The position numbers were made by a program, and so were the translations under genes. Shown here in pieces: positions 1-6,256 of a DNA stretch of 6,984 nt. The stretch spans positions 1-6,984 of the forward strand of contig CAAHDP010000246.1 of NCBI GenBank assembly GCA_900770515.1. The letters run 5' to 3'. Positions within the stretch are counted from its first letter, which is position 1. The number at the start of each line of letters is the position of its first letter. Under the pieces are notes generated by a model. The model saw nothing but the letters and a program-made list of their open reading frames with translations, made no database searches and was not told where the DNA came from. This DNA comes from an uncultured Prevotella sp. GTDB lineage: Bacteria > Bacteroidota > Bacteroidia > Bacteroidales > Bacteroidaceae.

Positions 1-1241
1 ATACCGAGCTGCTCCTGCTTGTCGATATCGCCTGCGATGATTGCCTTGATGAGATACTCACCGAAGATGTCCATAGGGAGAACCTGGTCGTACTCGCCGC
101 TCATGATCATGTGGCGCTCACCACCCTTGATGCGGGCATCGAGATTGTACTCCTTCTTCTTGCCGAAGAGCCAGGAGAGATAAGAACGCGATGTAGAGAA
201 CTGATCGGTGCGTGGAAGAATCCAGCCCAGCATCTCGTCGCAGTCGTCACCCTCTGGGATGGCTGTGATCTCTGACGTGTGTCCACCTACGTAATCTGAC
301 ACAGTAGTCTTCACACCTGTCAATGGATTACCATTGATAAGACGTACATGTTCTGTAGCCTTCAACTGATTGCCAACAAAAGCACTCAGCGGTGTACCTA
401 CCAATACATCAGCATAACCAGGCTTCTTCATCTCACTACCTGCAACAGCAACCACCTTGTGAAGGTTAACCTTGCCAGTAAGGAACAAACGACCAAAGAA
501 AATAACTGATGCAGGATCAACGGTCCAAACCACCTCACCCTTATTAACAGGATCGATGTTGTTCACCTGAACACCCACATTACCTGCAGGACAAGGACCA
601 TCAAACACATTCACCTCTACATTCTTGGCGCCAGTCAAAGCAGCACTCTGCTGCTGAGCACCAATACCGAGATAAGTTTTCGCAATCTTGCTCAAGGCTG
701 TCAAACCTGCCTGGAAAGCATCCTCGTTGCCAGCGAGTTCCACCTCAAAGTCGGAAGCCAAAGGCATGTCTCGAAGTGCAGACACGAAAATCGCCTTAGG
801 CTCTGTACCAGGTGTGGTTGACACAGCATAAGGCAACTGGTTGATGTAACCGAACAGACCTGCCTCAAGCAATGCCTGCTTAACAGCTTCGCCATCCAAT
901 GCATCCACATTCTTTGCACCAAAATCCGTAGAGGTCTGCACAGCGTCGGCTTTCACCTTTACGCATAGCACCTTGCGGCGCTCACCTCGCTCAATGGCAG
1001 TGACTTCACCGCTCACTGGTGAGGCAAACTTCACCTCTGGGCAAGCCTTGTTCACAAACAAGGCGTCTCCGGCGTTGACATGGTCACCTTCGCGTACGAC
1101 AACCTTAGGAGTAACGCCCTCGAAAGCAGCAGGTACCAGCGCATATTCGCTAGCCTGAGCCACTGGAACAGTTACATCCTTGGAAGCCTTACCCGTAAGG
1201 TTTATGTCCAAGCCTTTACGTAACTTAATTACATTTGCCAT
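1..1241 (-). CDS. nqrA: Na+-translocating NADH:quinone reductase subunit A (partial, C-terminus off the left edge)
   Basis: NqrA is the cytoplasmic-side subunit of the sodium-pumping NADH:quinone oxidoreductase. The complex passes electrons from NADH to quinone and exports Na+; NqrA carries no flavin and contributes to quinone binding. Translating the minus strand from the ATG at 1241-1239 gives 413 uninterrupted codons that run off the window. The family is roughly 450 residues long, so a few dozen C-terminal residues are missing. Recognisable segments are the N-terminus MANVIKLRKGLDI, a barrel-sandwich (lipoyl-like) stretch KFASPVSGEVTAIERG at about 71-86, the glycine-rich DGPCPAGNVGVQVN at 214-227, IPEGDD at 328-333, and GGERHMIMSGEYDQVLPMDI at 373-392. 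No purine-rich Shine-Dalgarno is seen; the upstream is A/T-rich, as is common in Bacteroidota. nqrBCDEF would be expected further left. The identification is by recalled family resemblance and is strong. Confidence 0.96.
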   Translation of the reverse strand, partial: MANVIKLRKGLDINLTGKASKDVTVPVAQASEYALVPAAFEGVTPKVVVREGDHVNAGDALFVNKACPEVKFASPVSGEVTAIERGERRKVLCVKVKADAVQTSTDFGAKNVDALDGEAVKQALLEAGLFGYINQLPYAVSTTPGTEPKAIFVSALRDMPLASDFEVELAGNEDAFQAGLTALSKIAKTYLGIGAQQQSAALTGAKNVEVNVFDGPCPAGNVGVQVNNIDPVNKGEVVWTVDPASVIFFGRLFLTGKVNLHKVVAVAGSEMKKPGYADVLVGTPLSAFVGNQLKATEHVRLINGNPLTGVKTTVSDYVGGHTSEITAIPEGDDCDEMLGWILPRTDQFSTSRSYLSWLFGKKKEYNLDARIKGGERHMIMSGEYDQVLPMDIFGEYLIKAIIAGDIDKQEQLG

Positions 1242-1373
1242 AACTACATTTAAAATTTATAAAAATACTTTATATTCTAATTTCTATACCGCTTTCTACA
1301 TACTTTCATTTCAGAAACTTCATTCCTAAGTTTCAATTAACTATCTTCTATATTAGTCAAAACATTCAAATAT
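1242..1373 (-). other. nqrA 5' leader with a 7-bp inverted repeat
   Basis: This is the untranslated stretch between the predicted nqrA start site and its ATG. It is very A/T-rich and has no ORF of note. Its only clear structure is an inverted repeat with arms GAAACTT (1314-1320) and AAGTTTC (1328-1334) around a 7-nt loop. In the nqrA transcript this would fold about 40 nt after the predicted start. No U-run follows it, so it does not look like a terminator. No known riboswitch was recognised. Confidence 0.4.
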
Positions 1374-1378
1374 TGGTG

Positions 1379-1386
1379 CAAAAATA
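1379..1386 (-). promoter_or_regulatory. Predicted nqrA promoter, Bacteroides-type -7 box
   Basis: Read on the minus strand, this is TATTTTTG, a full match to the Bacteroidota -7 consensus TAnnTTTG. Transcription would start near 1373 and leave a leader of about 130 nt before the nqrA ATG at 1241. The -33 side, expected near 1407-1410, has no clear TTTG; only a T/C-rich stretch is present. The box is therefore supported on one side only. The start site is inferred, not shown. Confidence 0.55.
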
Positions 1387-1418
1387 GTGAAAAATTGTGA
1401 GATATGGAAGAAAAATCT

Positions 1419-1439
1419 GCGAATTATTCGAATATTCGC
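1419..1439. promoter_or_regulatory. CGAAT-rich dyad between the divergent promoters (possible operator)
   Basis: GCGAAT at 1419-1424 is mirrored by ATTCGC at 1434-1439. Between and overlapping them lie two perfect palindromes, ATTCGAAT (1426-1433) and CGAATATTCG (1429-1438). The element spans the place where the -33 contact of the rightward promoter should be (TTCG at 1427-1430) and sits upstream of the leftward -7 box. A dimeric regulator bound here could affect tamB, nqrA or both. No regulator family is recognised from the motif, and short A/T-rich palindromes also arise by chance. Confidence 0.3.
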
Positions 1440-1458
1440 TAAAAATAGAGTACTTTTG
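1427..1458 (+). promoter_or_regulatory. Predicted tamB promoter, Bacteroides-type
   Basis: TACTTTTG at 1451-1458 is a full match to the -7 consensus TAnnTTTG. Twenty bases upstream, TTCG at 1427-1430 is a three-of-four match to the -33 TTTG. Transcription would start near 1463-1465, about 113 nt before the proposed CTG start of tamB. The same -7 core, TACTTTTGC, is used in front of pgk at 6081, which supports it as a real promoter type in this genome. Confidence 0.65.
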
Positions 1459-1463
1459 CACTG

Positions 1464-1576
1464 AAATTTAATGATTATGCAATAAGCAAAAGAGAAATTG
1501 ACACTTGCACATTACAAAAATGAGTTAGTAACTCAACTATTAATTACAGATTTATAAACTAGAAAATTTATCAGCT
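1464..1576 (+). other. tamB 5' leader with a 15-bp palindrome and two minimal ORFs
   Basis: This is the stretch from the predicted start site to the proposed CTG start. It contains a perfect odd-length palindrome, TGAGTTAGTAACTCA, at 1521-1535. It also holds two tiny ORFs: ATG-ATT-ATG-CAA-TAA at 1471-1485 and ATG-AGT-TAG at 1520-1528. No Shine-Dalgarno sequence precedes 1577; the bases before it are A/T-rich, which is usual for Bacteroidota initiation. The in-frame stop closing the tamB frame upstream is TAA at 1541-1543. Nothing else was recognised here. Confidence 0.4.
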
Positions 1577-4500
1577 CTGAAACGCATTAAACATATTATC
1601 ACAGGCATCATCTGGACGCTTGCTGCGATCTATTTCATGCTCATCGTACTGGTGCAATTACCACCGGTACAAGCCCTTATTGGCTCTCAAGCAGCCAACG
1701 CTTTAAAAAACAAGTTTGGAACAGAAGTAAGTATAGGAAAGGTGAATCTGGGATTCCTGAACCGCATCATCATTGATGATGTGATGATGAAAGACCAGCA
1801 GGGAGACAGCATGATCTATGCTTCGCGCATCTCTGCCAAAGTAGATCTCCTGCCACTGAAGGAAGGAAAAATTTCCATTTCTTCAGCACAGCTGTTTGGT
1901 CTGAATGCCAACCTCTACAAGCAGAATGCTAAAAGCAAGACCAACTTCCAGTTCCTGCTCGATTCTCTGGCATCAAAAGATACAACCAAGCATACTCCAC
2001 TCGATTTACACATCGGAAGCATTATCATTCGCCATGGCGCCATCGCCTATAACCAGCGAGATGTAGCTGCCATAAACGGTGTGTTTTCGCCTAAGCACAT
2101 CGGCATCAGAGAATTGTCAACGCACATCACTCTAGACCATCTCACAGATACAGATATACATCTGGCTATCAAGAAACTATCTTTTTTGGATAAATCAGGA
2201 CTTCAACTAAAGGATTTACGTTTCAAACTAGATATAAACCAGCAGGAAGCTATCCTGAAAAACTTCCGTCTAGCACTGCCTCACTCTCAGGTAGAGCTAA
2301 TGGATCTTCATGCTACCTATCGCATGAAGGATGGCAAGATTGTGATGCCAAGTCTACAATTCAAGGGTGGCATCAAACCATCTAAGGTTACCCTCTCCGA
2401 CATTGCCAGTCTTGTTCCTACACTTAGAAAATTCAATGATGAGCTAACCCTTGACTGTAACTTCTCTGGCACCAGCACATCGCTCAGATGTCCGAACATC
2501 CACCTCAAGACACGCAGTGGAAGCATCCTGTTCAATGCTAACGGAAAGATTGCAAACTTCGACTTTGTTTCAAAGAAGGAAAAGAACAAGACCGCAACAG
2601 ATGCCGCAAGCATGAGAAGAAAAAAAGACCTTCACTGGAATGTAAACATCAACGCCCTCAGACTCTCAGGCGAAGGCATCAAGCAAATCGCCAAGAACTT
2701 TGGCAAGAAAATAAATATTCCACAGGAAGTTCTGCGCCTTGGCGATATATATTATAAAGGTATCGTCTACGGTAAAGAACAAAGTTTAGGAACACAAGGA
2801 AACCTGCACACCGATGTGGGCAACGTAAGCCTAAAGGCTGAAAAGAAAGGCGAGAATCTCATGGCACATATAGACACCAAAGGCATTCAGCTAGACAAAA
2901 TTCTTAACAGCAAGCAGCTGGGCATCCTGACTGCCACTCTCGATGTGCACGGCACCAAGAAACACCTCTTTGCCAAAGGAAGCATCCCAAGATTTGACTT
3001 CAACAAGTATAATTATCGCAACATAAAAGTAGACGGAAGCTACAACCAGGGACTCTTGGATGGATTGGCAACTATTGCCGACCCAAATATAGACCTGCAA
3101 GTAAGCGGACAATACAATATCAAGAAAAAGCAGTATGCAGCAACAGTCAACATCAATCATCTTCAGCCTAGTATCTTAGGCGTAAAGATGGCTGATCCCA
3201 GCTACACACTCGATAATATCAGCGTGAGTGCCAAGAACGAAGGCAGCGACAGCTACTTTGATCTCGCGGCTCCATTTGCAGATATCCACGTAAAGGGACA
3301 GTACGACTATGCTACACTCTACCAGAGCTGCAAGAACTTAGTGGCAAGCAAACTGCCTACCCTACCAGGAATCGGCAAGATTTCGAACCAAGCCAAAAAC
3401 AACTTTTCCATCAACCTGGAGATTCGCTCTACCGAGATACTCCGAAGAATGCTCGGCATACCTCTCGAAATCAACAGCCCAATCTATGCAGACGGCATGA
3501 TTTCTGATAAAGACAAGGCAGCCAACCTCTATGCCAACATCCCGGGATTCGAATATAACGGAAAGGCATTCAGCAGCGGATTGGTAAATGTACACACTCA
3601 GGGCGACACCCTGAAGCTTAACGCCAGTATTCAACAGGGAGCACAGGGAACTGTTGGACCTATCGTCAACCTCAAGGCGGCAGCAGCCAACAATTCCCTC
3701 GCCACTCAGTTGCATTACGACAACCGCTCCAAGAAACTGCCAGTAAACGCTACACTCCAGTCGTTGGCTCAGTTCTACAAGAACCAGAATGATGTTTCTA
3801 CAGCTCATATCAGCATATTGCCATCACAGTTCAAACTGGGCGATAAGCCTTGGGAAGTGCATCCTGCTGAAATCACATACAGCAAGAATCATCTGGAGAT
3901 AGACCACATTGCCGCAAGTCACAACCAGCAGCATATCATCATCAACGGTCTCGCCACTCCAAACAAGGAAGACTCTATTGTGGCAGACCTGAAGGATGTA
4001 GACGTGGCGTATATTCTGAACCTGGTCAACTTCCACTCTGTAGAGTTCACAGGAAAAGCTTCGGGTAAGGCTATCATAAAGAGTATCTTCAACGATCCTG
4101 ACGCACAGGCTCACCTGGACGTCAAGGAGTTTACCTTTGAAAACGGTCCGTTGGGCATATTGCATGCCAACGTTGGCTACAATAAGGAACTGGAACAGAT
4201 AGACATCAACGCAGTAGCAGATGATGGGCCTGAACACCAGACCCTCATTGACGGCTACGTATCCCCAAAGCGCAACTATATCGATCTCGGCATCGAAGCA
4301 AGAGGCACCAGCATGAAGTTCCTAGAGAACTTCTGCGGTAGTTTCATGAACAATGTAGAAGCCTGGGGCAACGGAAAGTTGAATGTCGTAGGCGATCTGA
4401 GCAATATCAACCTCGTAGGCGACATTGTGGCACATGGCAAGATGCACATGAAGCAGCTGAACACAGACTATACTTTCAATAGCCTGCGCGCCCATGCCAT

Positions 4501-5935
4501 TCCTGACGACATCCAGTTAAAGGGAGATACCATCTACGACCGTAACAACAACTTTGCCATCGTCAATGGCGGCATCCATCACAAGCACCTCACAAAGCTG
4601 AGCTACGACCTCGACCTGAAAGCTCACAATTTCCTGGGATATGACACCCATGAGTTTGGAGACAACACATTCTATGGTACGGTCTACGCTACAGGTGAGG
4701 TAGGCATTCACGGCAAGAGTGGAGAAACCATCATAGACATTAATGCAGAACCGGAAAAAGGAAGTATCTTTGTATATAATGTGGCTAGCCCTGATGCCAT
4801 CAGCGATAAAAGCTTTATACACTGGCATGAAATTGTGCCAGAACTTGCCGACAGCATCAGTAAGCAGATGGCGCTTAAGGACCAAGAAGATGACGACATA
4901 GACTTCTCTTCGGATATGCGCATCAACTTCCTCGTCAATACCAATCAGAACCTCACTCTGAAGCTCATTATGGACGAGCAGTCGGGAGACTATATTTCCC
5001 TGAATGGAAACGGTGTAATCAGAGCCAATTACTATAACAAAGGAGCATTTGACATGTTTGGCAACTATGTGGTAGACCATGGAATGTATAAACTCACAAT
5101 TCAGAATCTTATCAAGAAGGAGTTTGAGTTCATGCCGGGCGGAACCATTGCATTCGGTGGAAACCCATACAATGCGCCACTTAATCTGCAAGCAAAATAC
5201 ACAGTAAACGGTGTACCTTTGAGCGATCTCAGCATAGGAAAATCTTTTAGCAGCAACAACATCCGTGTAGACTGTCTGATGAATATCACAGGCACGCCGG
5301 AATCTCCGAAGGTTGACTTCTCAATGGATTTGCCTACAGTAAACAGCGATGCCAAACAGATGATTTACTCTATCATCAATTCACAAGAAGAGATGAATCA
5401 GCAGGTACTCTATCTCTTAGGTATCGGACGCTTCTATGCACAGACCAACAACAACCAGGCAAGCGAAGATGCGGCTCAACAGAGTCAGACATCATTAGCT
5501 ATGCAGAGTCTGCTGAGCGGCACCATTTCACAACAGATAAACACTGTACTTTCCAATGTTGTAAAGAGTAACAACTGGAATTTCGGTGCCAATATTTCTA
5601 CGGGTGACGAAGGCTTCAATAATGCCGAGTACGAGGGTATACTGAGTGGTAAGCTACTCAACAATCGCCTACTCTTCAATGGTCAGTTTGGCTATCGCGA
5701 CAATGCGAATGCCACCCAGAGTTTCATCGGAGATTTTGATATGCGATACCTCATCTTCCCGAATGGAAATTTGGCTATCCGAATGTATAATCAGACAAAC
5801 GACCGTTACTTTACCCGTAACAGTCTCAACACACAAGGTCTCGGTCTCATCATGAAGAAAGACTTCAACGGTTGGCGTGACTTCTTTGGAATCAACAGAT
5901 TGAAGAAGAAGAAAAAGAAAAGCGAAAAGAAGTAA
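1577..5935 (+). CDS. tamB: TamB/AsmA-like translocation and assembly module protein (DUF490 family), probable CTG start
   Basis: TamB proteins are anchored in the inner membrane and span the periplasm as a long hydrophobic beta-groove. They are linked to outer-membrane protein assembly with TamA (or its lipoprotein variant TamL in Bacteroidota) and to phospholipid movement between membranes. Numbering from CTG 1577, the 1,452-residue product has a basic start (MKRIKH), a membrane segment at about 7-27, the LPPVQ exit motif at 28-32, and an AsmA-like N-terminal region to about 250. Long repetitive beta-rich repeats follow, and the TamB C-terminal domain occupies roughly 1000-1430, including FMPGGTIAFGGNPYNAPLNL at 1185-1204. 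A lysine-rich insertion (about 332-351), an Asn/Gln-rich linker (about 1289-1306) and a poly-lysine tail interrupt this pattern. The first ATG in frame, at 1637, would leave only a fragment of the membrane anchor and no positive charges, so CTG 1577 is preferred; CTG is the only near-cognate (CTG, TTG or GTG) codon in the open stretch 1544-1636. The gene stands alone between a divergent nqrA and a separately promoted pgk. The family call is firm; the exact start is not. Confidence 0.92.
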   Translation: MKRIKHIITGIIWTLAAIYFMLIVLVQLPPVQALIGSQAANALKNKFGTEVSIGKVNLGFLNRIIIDDVMMKDQQGDSMIYASRISAKVDLLPLKEGKISISSAQLFGLNANLYKQNAKSKTNFQFLLDSLASKDTTKHTPLDLHIGSIIIRHGAIAYNQRDVAAINGVFSPKHIGIRELSTHITLDHLTDTDIHLAIKKLSFLDKSGLQLKDLRFKLDINQQEAILKNFRLALPHSQVELMDLHATYRMKDGKIVMPSLQFKGGIKPSKVTLSDIASLVPTLRKFNDELTLDCNFSGTSTSLRCPNIHLKTRSGSILFNANGKIANFDFVSKKEKNKTATDAASMRRKKDLHWNVNINALRLSGEGIKQIAKNFGKKINIPQEVLRLGDIYYKGIVYGKEQSLGTQGNLHTDVGNVSLKAEKKGENLMAHIDTKGIQLDKILNSKQLGILTATLDVHGTKKHLFAKGSIPRFDFNKYNYRNIKVDGSYNQGLLDGLATIADPNIDLQVSGQYNIKKKQYAATVNINHLQPSILGVKMADPSYTLDNISVSAKNEGSDSYFDLAAPFADIHVKGQYDYATLYQSCKNLVASKLPTLPGIGKISNQAKNNFSINLEIRSTEILRRMLGIPLEINSPIYADGMISDKDKAANLYANIPGFEYNGKAFSSGLVNVHTQGDTLKLNASIQQGAQGTVGPIVNLKAAAANNSLATQLHYDNRSKKLPVNATLQSLAQFYKNQNDVSTAHISILPSQFKLGDKPWEVHPAEITYSKNHLEIDHIAASHNQQHIIINGLATPNKEDSIVADLKDVDVAYILNLVNFHSVEFTGKASGKAIIKSIFNDPDAQAHLDVKEFTFENGPLGILHANVGYNKELEQIDINAVADDGPEHQTLIDGYVSPKRNYIDLGIEARGTSMKFLENFCGSFMNNVEAWGNGKLNVVGDLSNINLVGDIVAHGKMHMKQLNTDYTFNSLRAHAIPDDIQLKGDTIYDRNNNFAIVNGGIHHKHLTKLSYDLDLKAHNFLGYDTHEFGDNTFYGTVYATGEVGIHGKSGETIIDINAEPEKGSIFVYNVASPDAISDKSFIHWHEIVPELADSISKQMALKDQEDDDIDFSSDMRINFLVNTNQNLTLKLIMDEQSGDYISLNGNGVIRANYYNKGAFDMFGNYVVDHGMYKLTIQNLIKKEFEFMPGGTIAFGGNPYNAPLNLQAKYTVNGVPLSDLSIGKSFSSNNIRVDCLMNITGTPESPKVDFSMDLPTVNSDAKQMIYSIINSQEEMNQQVLYLLGIGRFYAQTNNNQASEDAAQQSQTSLAMQSLLSGTISQQINTVLSNVVKSNNWNFGANISTGDEGFNNAEYEGILSGKLLNNRLLFNGQFGYRDNANATQSFIGDFDMRYLIFPNGNLAIRMYNQTNDRYFTRNSLNTQGLGLIMKKDFNGWRDFFGINRLKKKKKKSEKK

Positions 5936-5954
5936 CGATACAAAAAGAAAAAAG

Positions 5955-5995
5955 GCAAAAAGCGCAACAGTGACCATCACAGTTGCGCTTTTTGC
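5955..5995 (+). terminator. Strong intrinsic terminator after tamB (near-symmetrical)
   Basis: Arms 5955-5968 and 5982-5995 pair perfectly over 14 bp, with GC-rich core AGCGCAAC/GTTGCGCT. After one A-A mismatch, four more pairs (GTGA/TCAC) close on a CCA loop. A run of five T follows the core on the plus strand, and five A precede it, so the reverse transcript would also have a U-run. It begins 19 bases past the tamB stop and ends about 60 bases before the pgk promoter, separating the two units. Confidence 0.92.
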
Positions 5996-6056
5996 TACCT
6001 AGATATTGCAATTCTTTACCATCTAGAACAAAAAATGATTAAAACGTCGGCAAACA

Positions 6057-6088
6057 TTTGGCTATCCCAATTATTTTTCTTACTTTTG
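6057..6088 (+). promoter_or_regulatory. pgk promoter, canonical Bacteroides-type
   Basis: TTTG at 6057-6060, exactly 20 bases, then TACTTTTG at 6081-6088: both boxes and the spacing match the Bacteroidota housekeeping-sigma consensus (TTTG, 19-21 bp, TAnnTTTG). This is the best promoter in the window and suits a highly expressed glycolytic gene. Transcription should begin near 6093-6095, well upstream of the pgk ATG. Confidence 0.85.
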
Positions 6089-6093
6089 CCTAC

Positions 6094-6256
6094 GCATTGA
6101 GTTGAAAAATATTTCATTCAAGAAAGTCCAGAGACCAATAGGATTGTAAAGCCTTATCTGTATCCGGATAAGTTGCCAACAAAAGTAGCAGTCCGCTCGG
6201 GATTTCCAAAGGGAAAAGAAACAATTAAGTAATAACTAATATAAAATTTAGGAAAA
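6094..6256 (+). other. Long pgk 5' leader with several small hairpins
   Basis: About 160 nt separate the predicted start site from the pgk ATG, with no convincing ORF. Possible stems are TGAAA (6103-6107) with TTTCA (6112-6116), CAAT (6136-6139) with ATTG (6143-6146), CTTATC (6153-6158) with GATAAG (6167-6172), and TTTCC (6203-6207) with GGAAA (6212-6216). The third contains a competing perfect palindrome, TATCCGGATA, at 6161-6170. The last 35 bases are A/T-rich and apparently unstructured. AGGA at 6250-6253 is a Shine-Dalgarno-like match, but it sits only three bases before the ATG. I recognise no known riboswitch or catalogued RNA motif, and each stem is short. Confidence 0.4.

Noticed and set aside
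701..922. A 73-codon minus-strand frame within nqrA
   Set aside because: It is in a different frame from the clear NqrA reading, and the product matches nothing recognisable.
973..1158. A 61-codon open frame on the plus strand
   Set aside because: It is antisense to nqrA, low in complexity (Ser/Thr-rich), and has no promoter or recognisable product.
1478..1509. TGCAA and TTGCA arms in the tamB leader as a hairpin
   Set aside because: The arms are only five bases and the loop is 22 nt; this is not better than chance.
4517..5191. A 224-codon open frame on the minus strand inside tamB, with several shorter ones (for example 3362-3808 and 3824-4237)
   Set aside because: They lie wholly opposite a well-recognised TamB coding sequence, their products are cysteine- and valine-rich without recognisable domains, and no Bacteroides-type promoter was noted for them. 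They are shadows of the real frame.
5936..6256. Possible small RNA gene or mobile-element remnant between tamB and pgk
   Set aside because: The region is accounted for by a terminator, a promoter and the pgk leader. No second terminator closes an independent RNA, and no terminal repeats or transposase fragments are seen.
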